Made by a program: the position numbers and the translations under genes
Notes under the pieces: generated by a model
Databases searched by the model: none
Told to the model about the DNA's origin: nothing
The model's input: only the letters and a program-made list of their open reading frames with translations
In this document: positions 16,206-22,052 of the stretch, piece by piece
Layout: every line of letters begins with the position of its first letter
Position numbering within the stretch: position 1 is the first letter of the stretch
Source: Cloacimonetes bacterium UBA6081
GTDB lineage: Bacteria > Cloacimonadota > Cloacimonadia > Cloacimonadales > Cloacimonadaceae
Length of the DNA: 22,052 nt
Reading direction: 5' to 3'
Assembly: GCA_002428685.1 (NCBI GenBank)
Contig: DIXL01000113.1
Location: forward strand, 1-22,052

Positions 16206-17248
16206 TTATTTTGCTCCTGTCGCATAACTATGTAAGCAACTATTACCATCATGGCCAAAAGCCCCAAAAGCACAGAAAACAGCAGTTTTTTGGAACTTAA
16301 CGAAAAGCCGATGGCGATCAAACCAAAGAGAGTAGTGATAATATACACTATAATCGAAATTGTTTTCTGGGAAAATCCAAAAGCCAACATAGTGTGGTGA
16401 ATATGAGCTTTGTCGGCTTTGAAGATATTGCCAAATTTAATTCTGCGGAATACTGCCAAAACTACATCCAAGAGCGGAATGGCCATAACAGAGAGAGGTA
16501 TCATTAAGGTCATGGACGTAATACCCTTGAATTGTGATGATCCGGCAGTGGAAATTGCTGCAATATTCAACGCAATGAACATTGCCCCAGTTTCGCCTAA
16601 AAAAATGCGGGCGGGATAGAAATTATAGCGTAAAAAGGCCAGATTGCCAGCCAACAGAAATGCCGATATGGCGGTAACAAGTTGATTTTGTTCTTTTATC
16701 CCCACTATTAACAAGATTAAGCTTACTATTATGGTGATGCCGCAAGCCAGGCCATCCATGCCGTCTATCAGATTTATGGCATTAAGCACCACCAGAAACC
16801 AAAGCATGGTTACAGGAAAAGAAAGCCAGCCAAGCACGAAATCCTGACCCAAGGGATTGGTGAGGTATGAAACCCGGTAACCGATGAAATACATTATGGC
16901 TGCCAAAGCAATTTGCCATACAATTTTGTAGCGTGCCTGGCTTTCATAGCGATCATCCCATAGGCCAAAGAGAACGGCTAAAAGGCCTACTCCACTAAGC
17001 TGCAGCAGCATATGCCCCATTTGTTTGTCGGCTGTGAACAGGGCAAAAGTGGCTTGCGCCAGTATGATGGGTAACGCAAAACTGAGGCCACCTGCTTCGG
17101 GAATGCTGCCTTTGTGGATTCGCCTTTCATTGGGTAGAGCGACAATTTTAAAGTGATTGGACAATTTGATATTAAACGGTATCAACAGATGGGTAAGCAA
17201 ATGGATTGCTATGGCTTCAAGGATGATTAGAAGGTAGATGTTAGGCAT
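16202..17248 (-). CDS. polyprenyl-phosphate N-acetylhexosamine-1-phosphate transferase (WecA/TagO type)
   Basis: 348 residues with about ten membrane helices. It should transfer a sugar-1-phosphate from a UDP-sugar to undecaprenyl phosphate in the inner membrane, starting surface polysaccharide assembly. Family motifs: GLWDDRYE with D98/D99, NAINLIDGMDGLA (156-168), and KAHIHHTML with the HIHH loop at 282-285. Odd point: the usual FxGDxG motif is FLGETG (216-221), so the conserved active-site Asp is Glu. AAGGAT precedes the ATG. WecA/TagO fits better than MraY because of the DGMDGLA and HIHH spelling and the absence of cell-wall genes nearby. Donor sugar is unknown. The upstream spacer is filled by repeat material. 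Confidence 0.88.
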   Translation of the reverse strand: MPNIYLLIILEAIAIHLLTHLLIPFNIKLSNHFKIVALPNERRIHKGSIPEAGGLSFALPIILAQATFALFTADKQMGHMLLQLSGVGLLAVLFGLWDDRYESQARYKIVWQIALAAIMYFIGYRVSYLTNPLGQDFVLGWLSFPVTMLWFLVVLNAINLIDGMDGLACGITIIVSLILLIVGIKEQNQLVTAISAFLLAGNLAFLRYNFYPARIFLGETGAMFIALNIAAISTAGSSQFKGITSMTLMIPLSVMAIPLLDVVLAVFRRIKFGNIFKADKAHIHHTMLAFGFSQKTISIIVYIITTLFGLIAIGFSLSSKKLLFSVLLGLLAMMVIVAYIVMRQEQNK

Positions 17249-17257
17249 ATATCCTTA

Positions 17258-17304
17258 GTGCTGGGGTGCTGGGGTGATGGGTAATGAGGTGATGGAGTGA
17301 TGGG
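17258..17304. repeat. short G-rich degenerate tandem repeat
   Basis: Units such as TGCTGGGG, TGATGGG and TGATGGAG follow one another just upstream of the transferase gene start. The units are imperfect and 7-9 bases long. No gene is expected here. Confidence 0.45.
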
Positions 17305-17328
17305 AAGCAGAGTAATTGTTTCATACCT

Positions 17329-17465
17329 GTCGTTCCCGCGGAGGCGGGAATCCAGCTTGGTAAGAATCCCGTAGGGATGACATAAAAAAGGAGTGGTGCA
17401 GACTGTTTTCTGTCGCTCTTCCAGAGCTTAACAAAGGGCTGGATTCCCGCCTCCGCGGGAACGAC
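17329..17465 (+). repeat. 137 bp inverted-repeat element, copy B
   Basis: Starts with GTCGTTCCCGCGGAGGCGGG (17329-17348) and ends with the inverse complement (17436-17465). Internal hairpins are ATCCC-GTA-GGGAT (17366-17378) and GCTCT-TCC-AGAGC (17415-17427). It is exactly the same length as copies A and C and nearly identical to C. It lies directly downstream of the GIY-YIG gene. Confidence 0.9.
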
Positions 17466-17526
17466 AAGTAAAAAAACAGCGGGAACGACAGGGGAAAAAA
17501 CGGGAACGACAAAAACATCGGGAAAG
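17466..17526 (+). repeat. tandem half-arm tail of copy B
   Basis: After the right end of copy B the outer sequence CGGGAACGACA recurs at 17480-17490 and 17501-17511 and in part (CGGGAAAG) at 17519-17526, joined by A-rich linkers such as GGGGAAAAAA. Spacing is about 18-24 bases. The nuclease stop codon is only five bases further on. Confidence 0.75.
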
Positions 17527-17530
17527 TCAT

Positions 17531-17830
17531 TCAAACACCCATAAATCCTGGTTGTAAGGACAAGTCATCCCAATTGGGATTTACCTTTTCTATCATATTT
17601 ATTTTCCACTCTCTTCGCCATTTCTTTATCCGTTTTTCTGCGGCCAGAGCATCCCGAATATCATTGAATAACTCATAATAAACTAACATTGTTACATTGT
17701 ATTTATCTGTAAAACCCTCTACAGCATGAGATTTGTGCGCCTCTATACGTTGGGGGAGATTGCCTGTTACTCCAACATACAGAGTTCCGTTCTTTTGGCT
17801 TGCCATGATGTATATATAGTAGTTTTTCAT
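17531..17830 (-). CDS. GIY-YIG family single-domain endonuclease (possible Ssn-like single-strand nuclease)
   Basis: 99 residues, one GIY-YIG domain. The catalytic set is intact: Y7 in YYIYIM (the GIY position), YVG at 18-20, R28 in LPQRIEAHK with H32, E65 in ALAAEKRIKKW, and N84 near the end. This is the UPF0213/YhbQ-like size class, not a homing enzyme with a separate DNA-binding domain. GGAG stands eleven bases before the ATG. It is flanked by copy C 44 bases upstream of its start and the tail of copy B five bases after its stop. From memory, the Ssn branch of this superfamily in Neisseria cuts single-stranded DNA at a dispersed repeated sequence and affects transformation; the local layout suggests a similar pairing. 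Target specificity is inferred, not shown. Confidence 0.88.
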   Translation of the reverse strand: MKNYYIYIMASQKNGTLYVGVTGNLPQRIEAHKSHAVEGFTDKYNVTMLVYYELFNDIRDALAAEKRIKKWRREWKINMIEKVNPNWDDLSLQPGFMGV

Positions 17831-17873
17831 GATTTATTTGTCTCCATACATATATACGAAAGGTTTTTTTCCT

Positions 17874-18010
17874 GTCGTTCCCGCGGAGGCGGGAATCCAG
17901 CCCTGTCAGAATCCCGTAGGGATGATATAAAAAAGGAGTGGTACAGACTGTTTTCTGTCGCTCTTCCAGAGCTTAATAAAGGGCTGGATTCCCGCCTCCG
18001 CGGGAACGAC
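17874..18010 (+). repeat. 137 bp inverted-repeat element, copy C
   Basis: Left end GTCGTTCCCGCGGAGGCGGG begins at 17874 and the right end is 17981-18010. ATCCC-GTA-GGGAT lies at 17911-17923 and a GCTCT-TCC-AGAGC hairpin follows. It differs from copy B at only a few bases, such as GACATAAAA against GATATAAAA. It lies upstream of the GIY-YIG start. Confidence 0.9.
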
Positions 18011-18032
18011 AGGGGAAAAAACGGGAACGACA
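18011..18032 (+). repeat. tandem half-arm tail of copy C
   Basis: One extra copy of CGGGAACGACA at 18022-18032, 21 bases after the element's own, joined by the linker AGGGGAAAAAA. The same linker occurs in the tail of copy B. Confidence 0.7.
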
Positions 18033-18070
18033 ATACGAAGAAAGGAACTAATGCATGAACTCCGGACATG

Positions 18071-19183
18071 TTATTGACCAAGATATACATCCCTGTATTC
18101 TGCCACCATCTTATCATAGTTGCATAGTTGCTTGATGTGCTGCGCTGCCTGTTTACCCTTTACAAAGGCTGATTTAAAATCGGTGGCAATATCCACAAAC
18201 ACCTTTATCAGAGCGGCATCATCGTCTGATGGAACTAAGTAGCCGGTATCATTATCTACCAGTTCTGCAAGGGAGGGTATGTCCGACCCAATTACAGGCA
18301 GGCCGGAGGTCATAGCTTCAATAATGCTGTAAGGCAAGGCTTCCCAACGAGAATATAGCACAAAGGCATGGAATACTTTCAACCAGGGCAGCACATCGCT
18401 GTCCCAGCCAGGCAGTAAGATGCGATCAGCCATTTTGTGGCTGTGGACAATGCTTTTGCAAAGGTCGTAGTGTTCGCCATCGCCAAGGATGATGAAACGC
18501 AAATTAGGTGCTTGCTTACATGCCTGGCAAGCACTTGCCACAAGAATGATTACATTCTTTTGGGTGCTGAAGCGAAGGGTGGAGCCTATTACGATCTCTC
18601 CAGTTGGTAACGAACGTAGAGATGCAATATCAGACAGTGGTTTTTGTAGCTTGGGCGGAATGGCGTTGTAAATAGTCTGTGCTTTGGAATTGGATACTAA
18701 GTGCTTGGCCAGGCAGAAGAGCCTATCAGAGTTGTTTACGAAGATGATTTTGTGGCCAAGTCTGTTTCCCAATGCTTCCACAAATTGGTAAAACCTGTAA
18801 ACAAGCGGACTTTGGTCTTGCTGAAAAGCGGTTCCATGCGAAGTGTGCACAATTAACGGAACTGAGCACATCCTTGCGGCAAGACGCCCAAACAAACCAG
18901 GCTTGGAAGAATGAGTGTGGACAATATCAAAACGGTGCTTCTTGATTATTCCTAACAAATGCACAAAGGTAAGCAAGTCCAAGAACGAGATCGGATGTCT
19001 GAAAGAGGGAAGAGAGATATAATGAAATCCGCGGGAATAAACTTCATCCACAAATTCACCACCCGGTTTGCAGGCTACCCAAATCTGGAATTCGTTTTTA
19101 TCCAAACCATCCAATAGGTGCAGACTAAAGCGTTGCACTCCCGACATCAGAGGGAGTAATTGGATGTGTAACAGTTTCTTCAT
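18071..19183 (-). CDS. glycosyltransferase family 4 (GT-B fold)
   Basis: 370 residues. It probably adds a sugar to a lipid-linked polysaccharide intermediate on the cytoplasmic face of the membrane. N-terminal acceptor-side loop SGVQRFSLHLL (14-24) takes the place of the usual GG..R motif. In the C-terminal donor domain IVIGSTLRFSTQKN (197-210) and FIILGDGEHYD (230-240) are typical, and the E-x7-E motif is EALPYSIIE (281-289), followed by AMTSGLPVIGSD. The ATG overlaps the upstream gene's stop by four bases (ATGA), with no strong ribosome site, so translation is likely coupled. Sugar and linkage cannot be read from sequence. Confidence 0.9.
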   Translation of the reverse strand: MKKLLHIQLLPLMSGVQRFSLHLLDGLDKNEFQIWVACKPGGEFVDEVYSRGFHYISLPSFRHPISFLDLLTFVHLLGIIKKHRFDIVHTHSSKPGLFGRLAARMCSVPLIVHTSHGTAFQQDQSPLVYRFYQFVEALGNRLGHKIIFVNNSDRLFCLAKHLVSNSKAQTIYNAIPPKLQKPLSDIASLRSLPTGEIVIGSTLRFSTQKNVIILVASACQACKQAPNLRFIILGDGEHYDLCKSIVHSHKMADRILLPGWDSDVLPWLKVFHAFVLYSRWEALPYSIIEAMTSGLPVIGSDIPSLAELVDNDTGYLVPSDDDAALIKVFVDIATDFKSAFVKGKQAAQHIKQLCNYDKMVAEYRDVYLGQ

Positions 19184-20847
19184 GCAGTTTTATTCAGCCT
19201 GACAACGGCAAATGAATCAGCCTTGATGTTTGAAAAACGTATCAGGTTTCCCTCAATTTTGGCACCAGTCCCGTCAATTTCCACGAACTTTGGGTCTCCA
19301 TACACACACAGGACAAAATGCTCCAGATCATCGGGGAAGAAGATACTGATTTCATACTCCCCTTCGTCGATGGTGATCCGGCTGCGTTTTTCCCACCAGT
19401 TGGCAAGTTCTGCGGCAGTGGTGAGATAGGTGTTTCCACTTTTAACCAGGGCCAGAAGGTAGGGATAGAGTTTATTCATGTAACTGACATCGCTGAAACT
19501 GGCGATGGAAAAATCGGTGCTGAAAATGCCATGCGAACGTTGGCTGGTGGAAAAGAACTTTTTGATCTGATGTTTGGCATCCTCAAGCTGGATGTGGTTA
19601 TGTTTGCTAAGCTTCAGATGTTCATCACGATACACGGTTGGCAGCTCCAGATATTCTGCTTTGGTTCCGTTTATCCAGGGATTCCAGGGAATTGAAAGGC
19701 CGTTTTTGTAGCCGGGAACGCTTTCGAAAGCAGTGCTTTGGCTGAAACTGGGTGAAATTTTATTGTGCAGGTCTCGCAGAGTTTCGTTTGTTTTATAGCC
19801 CAATTGCCTGATGCCAAGCTGATCTTTGCCAAGCTGATGAAGCAGAACCTGTTTGCGGGTTAGGAAATCATCGCGGTTCAGCTTGTCCGCTGTAGCCAGA
19901 AGGGCAATATCATTACCCTCGTGGATAATTTGTTGAATCTCTTCCTGCAAATCGGGATCTTCCAGGCTGTAGTCAATTTCCTCATTAGCCTCTGTGGCAA
20001 GGTAATAGGTGCTGCGGCAGTTTGAATTGCGTTCCAGCTTGCGGAATTCTTCAAAGTTCCAGTATAATTCGTAGTTTGTAAACAGGTATTTAAATTTTCC
20101 CGATATTATGTGCCCAAGTTGTTTCCACTTAAGGCTGAAAAACATGGCCAGATCGTCGGCGATGGAGAGAATTAGGGAGGATAAATCCCATTTTTGGAGG
20201 TCGTTGATGCTGTGTGAGAGAAGGACGGCAGAAAGCTGGGCATTAGGCCAGAACATCTTTTGGGTGATGATGTTCTTTTTGGTGCGGCAATGCTCTTTAA
20301 TCATGCTGTCCATCAGCCACAAGAGGTTATCTACAATTGGGATTTCACGATAGTTATAAAAAGCACTGGCGGAATCGGGGTAATAGCCTTTTTCCAGGCT
20401 GCCGGCATCGGTTTTTTCTTCCAGATTACTTAGGTGTAAAAAGATATTGCCCACCAGGTCAAAATTGATCTTGCCGCCATGCATGTCGCTTTCAGAGTAG
20501 TTTTCGGCGGGGTATTCAAACTTGCGGTTGGAGATTACTGGAGTGGTGGATAGTAATTTCACTTCGCGCATGCTGCGACGCAGGCGATCGGCACTATAAG
20601 ACTTTGGATCATAGAAATCGGGATCGCAAGGGATAAAAAAGGTAATGTAAAGCTGGGCAAGACGTTGCAGCTCTTCTACGGTTAATTCTGTGTAACCATA
20701 AAGCAGAAAGATGTCATTGGGTTTTAGCTTTTCCAGATCATCAATAAATTGACACCTGTAGCCTAAACTGTCAAACATAAAGGTGAAAGTGAATTTTATT
20801 TCCCGAGCGAAACGAGAGAGTTTTTGGTCTATGACTATCGATACCAT
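19180..20847 (-). CDS. polysaccharide-deacetylase-like protein, apparently catalytically inactive
   Basis: 555 residues, cytoplasmic by sequence (no signal peptide). The layout resembles polysaccharide-biosynthesis proteins with an N-terminal accessory domain and a NodB-type deacetylase domain: FIPCDPDFYDPKS (71-83), then AVLLSHSIND (207-216) where such enzymes have SHDVD, and NDIALLATADKL (312-323) where they have the GLH-type metal motif. The catalytic Asp and the metal-binding His residues are replaced. Residues 368-392 (SFSQSTAFESVPGYKNG onward) match the family's third block loosely, and the C-terminal 490-555 looks like a small beta domain. First gene of the operon, coupled to the glycosyltransferase. 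The fold call is moderate; a related NodB-fold protein of another subfamily is possible. Function unknown, perhaps glycan binding or scaffold. Confidence 0.6.
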   Translation of the reverse strand: MVSIVIDQKLSRFAREIKFTFTFMFDSLGYRCQFIDDLEKLKPNDIFLLYGYTELTVEELQRLAQLYITFFIPCDPDFYDPKSYSADRLRRSMREVKLLSTTPVISNRKFEYPAENYSESDMHGGKINFDLVGNIFLHLSNLEEKTDAGSLEKGYYPDSASAFYNYREIPIVDNLLWLMDSMIKEHCRTKKNIITQKMFWPNAQLSAVLLSHSINDLQKWDLSSLILSIADDLAMFFSLKWKQLGHIISGKFKYLFTNYELYWNFEEFRKLERNSNCRSTYYLATEANEEIDYSLEDPDLQEEIQQIIHEGNDIALLATADKLNRDDFLTRKQVLLHQLGKDQLGIRQLGYKTNETLRDLHNKISPSFSQSTAFESVPGYKNGLSIPWNPWINGTKAEYLELPTVYRDEHLKLSKHNHIQLEDAKHQIKKFFSTSQRSHGIFSTDFSIASFSDVSYMNKLYPYLLALVKSGNTYLTTAAELANWWEKRSRITIDEGEYEISIFFPDDLEHFVLCVYGDPKFVEIDGTGAKIEGNLIRFSNIKADSFAVVRLNKTA

Positions 20848-20881
20848 GCTATTTTGGATACCACCATTTTAATTTTAAGCC

Positions 20882-20910
20882 ATTATATTAAGCTTGTCAG
20901 ATGCTGTCAA
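20882..20910 (-). promoter_or_regulatory. consensus sigma70 promoter of the polysaccharide operon
   Basis: On the - strand TTGACA (20910-20905), 17 bases, TATAAT (20887-20882): both hexamers match the consensus perfectly at optimal spacing. Transcription would start near 20875, giving a leader of about 28 bases to the ATG at 20847. Confidence 0.82.
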
Positions 20911-21081
20911 GGGGAAATGCGGGGGTGTGGAGTTTTTCTTATTGCTGAAGACACGGAAAGCTTTTAATATAGAAAGCATGTTGATGGATTTATTGCCGGA
21001 TTCTATGGGACATCTGTTTCATACATCGGTAGAGAAAATTGGTTTTTAGGCTAATGTCTTGTCAAGTTTCATATGACATTA
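20911..21081. other. noncoding stretch upstream of the polysaccharide operon
   Basis: No gene, terminator or clear repeat was recognised in this stretch beyond a weak inverted repeat AATGTC/GACATT (21052-21079). It separates the operon promoter from the repeat array. Confidence 0.5.
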
Positions 21082-21233
21082 CAATCCTGTCTTTCCCGCG
21101 CAATCCTGTCTTTCCCGCGCAATCCTGTCTTTCCCGCACAATCCTGTCGTTCCCGCACAATCCTGTCGTTCCCGCGCAATCCTGTCTTTCCCGCGCAATC
21201 CTGTCGTTCCCGCACAATCCTGTCGTTCCCGCG
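21082..21233 (+). repeat. eight-copy 19 bp array abutting copy D
   Basis: Units of CAATCCTGTC(G/T)TTCCCGC(G/A) start at 21082, 21101, 21120, 21139, 21158, 21177, 21196 and 21215, with no spacers. The eighth unit is the beginning of copy D. Each unit carries only the outer half-arm of the element end, so only the last unit can fold into the end hairpin. Two positions vary (G/T and G/A). It is not a CRISPR array: there are no spacers. Confidence 0.92.
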
Positions 21234-21357
21234 GAGGCGGGAATCCAGCCCTGGATAATCCCGCCAGGGATGATACAAAATGTTGAGGCAAACTTGTCCT
21301 ATCTGCCGCTCTACCAGAGCTTTTTCCGGGCTGGATTCCCGCCTCCGCGGGAACGAC
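21222..21357 (+). repeat. 136 bp inverted-repeat element, copy D
   Basis: Left end begins GTCGTTCCCGCGGAGGCGGG at 21222; right end is 21328-21357. Internal hairpins ATCCC-GCCA-GGGAT (21258-21271) and GCTCT-ACC-AGAGC (21308-21320) are kept although the bases between them differ from copies B and C. Confidence 0.9.
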
Positions 21358-21401
21358 AAGAAAAAAAGCGGGAACGGACAAGAAAAAAAGCGGAAACGAC
21401 A
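21358..21401 (+). repeat. tandem half-arm tail of copy D
   Basis: The outer sequence recurs as CGGGAACGGACA at 21369-21380 and CGGAAACGACA at 21391-21401, spaced 21-22 bases and joined by the linker AAGAAAAAAAG. The same pattern follows copies B and C. Confidence 0.75.
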
Positions 21402-21519
21402 CGTCAGGAATTTGTGTATTGGTGAATAGTCGTTTTATTACCATGGACAGAGTATTTATTAAAGCTTAGTAGAATATTTTCCTCAATCTGTCTAACTTCT
21501 TAACTTACAAATCCCTTAC

Positions 21520-21549
21520 ATCCGCTCAATCAGTGTTATCTGTGTTCTA
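21520..21549 (+). repeat. second copy of the degenerate periodic sequence
   Basis: ATCCGCTCA, ATCAGTGTT, ATCTGTGTT follow one another with a 9 base period. It resembles the sequence at 13701-13740 read on the other strand. Confidence 0.4.
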
Positions 21550-21646
21550 ATATTGGCCAATTGGCAAAAAAAACATTGACAGCCAAGGGCACTAAACCCA
21601 CGTTGTTCTTACTATGAAAATGATGTTTGAGAGATAGATAAACAAG

Positions 21647-21820
21647 ATGACAGATGCTTCGGCAATATATACAAAAATGCATGATTTGTGCACTGAGAGA
21701 ATTGACTTCGTGATCCACCAAAGGTTGGATATTGCGGGGTCTCTTTTGCTTTTAGGACATAGAGTTAAGCTATTTTTCTGTCGTCAAGTACCCGATTTGT
21801 TGGATTACGCTATCCACTAA
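21647..21820 (+). CDS. possible small ORF, 57 residues, unrecognised
   Basis: ATG to TAA, beginning MTDASAIYTKMHDLC and ending RQVPDLLDYAIH. The composition is protein-like, with a hydrophobic-charged mix and no low complexity, but there is no good ribosome site and no recognisable family. It may be chance, or the remnant of a degraded gene. Confidence 0.2.
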   Translation: MTDASAIYTKMHDLCTERIDFVIHQRLDIAGSLLLLGHRVKLFFCRQVPDLLDYAIH

Positions 21821-21981
21821 GCACATAGTAAGCCTAAGCGTATAGTGTGTCATCGCCTTATGTGGGCTCTGCATAAGCGACGGGGCGAAGCTGTAGGTAT
21901 GGGTTTTACCACGAATGTCAACGGAATTTTAATATGCACCAGTTTTGGCACTTTAAAGTGCACCACTCACCATCTCAGTTG

Positions 21982-22034
21982 AAGTTCTGCGACGGCACTT
22001 TGGAGCGTAGCGGAAAAGTGCCGTCGGAGAACTT
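21982..22034. repeat. hairpin with 20 bp arms at the window end
   Basis: Left arm 21982-22001 and right arm 22015-22034 pair at 19 of 20 positions (one G-G mismatch), around the loop GGAGCGTAGCGGA. Core arms are CGACGGCACTTT and AAAGTGCCGTCG. It is unrelated in sequence to the 137 bp element. Confidence 0.8.
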
Positions 22035-22052
22035 TTCGCTCGCTTTGAGGGT

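Larger units (their letters stand above)
17329..18032. mobile_element. candidate cassette: GIY-YIG nuclease gene between two direct copies of the 137 bp element
   Basis: Copies B and C lie in the same orientation 545 bp apart, with only the nuclease gene and the amplified end repeats between them. The cassette sits between the glycosyltransferase and the WecA-like gene, where an otherwise tight operon is opened up by about 820 bp. No transposase or target duplication was found, so mobility is an inference from layout. Confidence 0.45.
21402..22052. other. right-end region without a convincing gene
   Basis: Contains a degenerate periodic repeat (21520-21549), one weak small open frame (21647-21820), a short inverted repeat around CGCCTTATG/CATAAGCG (21854-21880) and a 20 bp-arm hairpin at the end. 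CACTTTAAAGTG is a perfect 12-base palindrome near 21949-21960. No RNA gene was recognised. Confidence 0.5.

Noticed and set aside
17241..17534. Two - strand frames of 97 and 69 codons between the WecA-like and GIY-YIG genes.
   Set aside because: Both are readings of copy B and its tail; the peptides contain the same Arg-rich and Pro-rich strings as frames in the other copies.
17827..18117. 96-codon - strand frame and the 110-codon + strand frame across copy C.
   Set aside because: Both translate the repeat, and one overlaps the glycosyltransferase and nuclease gene ends.
21082..21233. CRISPR-like array.
   Set aside because: Units are contiguous with no spacers and no cas genes are present; the units are half-arms of the adjacent element.
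21039..21444. Several overlapping frames on both strands with repetitive Ser-Phe-Pro or Arg-Glu-Arg-Gln peptides.
   Set aside because: They are translations of the 19 bp array and copy D.
21833..21905. Possible riboswitch or tRNA-like fold around CGCCTTATG..CATAAGCG.
   Set aside because: Only one imperfect short stem can be drawn and no known RNA family core was recognised.

Overview
The window looks like a chromosomal segment from an anaerobic bacterium of the FCB group. Candidatus Cloacimonadota is my best guess, by inference from gene content only: a MutL/GlmL-type protein of B12-dependent amino-acid mutase systems, a secreted beta-propeller protein ending in a FlgD-like/Por-type sorting domain with an FPNPFNP motif, an AddAB-type nuclease pair, separate purS and purQ, and frequent TTG/GTG starts with strong Shine-Dalgarno sequences. 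No rRNA, tRNA or CRISPR array was seen.

Left block, + strand, 1-7944: a sigma70-like promoter drives cls (cardiolipin synthase), followed 14 bp later by an addB-like nuclease subunit and, overlapping it by 11 bp, an addA/RecB-like helicase-nuclease. The two last proteins should form one double-strand-break resection machine. The helicase gene carries an in-frame cluster of small palindromic repeats.

Middle block, - strand, read from 13405 down to 8365: purS, purQ, comF, a small helical protein, a MutL/GlmL-family ATPase-fold protein and a conserved partner protein of unknown function, all tightly spaced or overlapping. purL and any mutase are not here. The block converges on addA, and the 420 bp gap between them holds a 137 bp inverted-repeat element and a 17 bp tandem repeat.

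Right block, - strand, read from 20847 down to 13749: a consensus promoter, then a polysaccharide-deacetylase-like protein that has lost its catalytic residues, a family-4 glycosyltransferase, a WecA/TagO-type polyprenyl-phosphate sugar-1-phosphate transferase and a large secreted propeller protein. This reads as a surface-polysaccharide operon. It is interrupted by a cassette: a small GIY-YIG nuclease gene sandwiched between two near-identical copies of the 137 bp element.

The most interesting content is the repeat biology. Four copies of the 137 bp element (8061, 17329, 17874, 21222) share 30 bp terminal inverted repeats and two internal hairpins, with a compensatory base change in one stem. 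A solo 28 bp palindrome is a minimal version. Copies carry tandem arrays of their own outer half-arms: eight 19 bp units left of the 21222 copy, and roughly 21 bp units on the right of three copies. I infer that the GIY-YIG protein may be the nuclease acting on these repeats, by analogy with the GIY-YIG single-strand nucleases (Ssn) and dRS3-like repeats of Neisseria. The last 650 bp hold no convincing gene but contain further palindromes.
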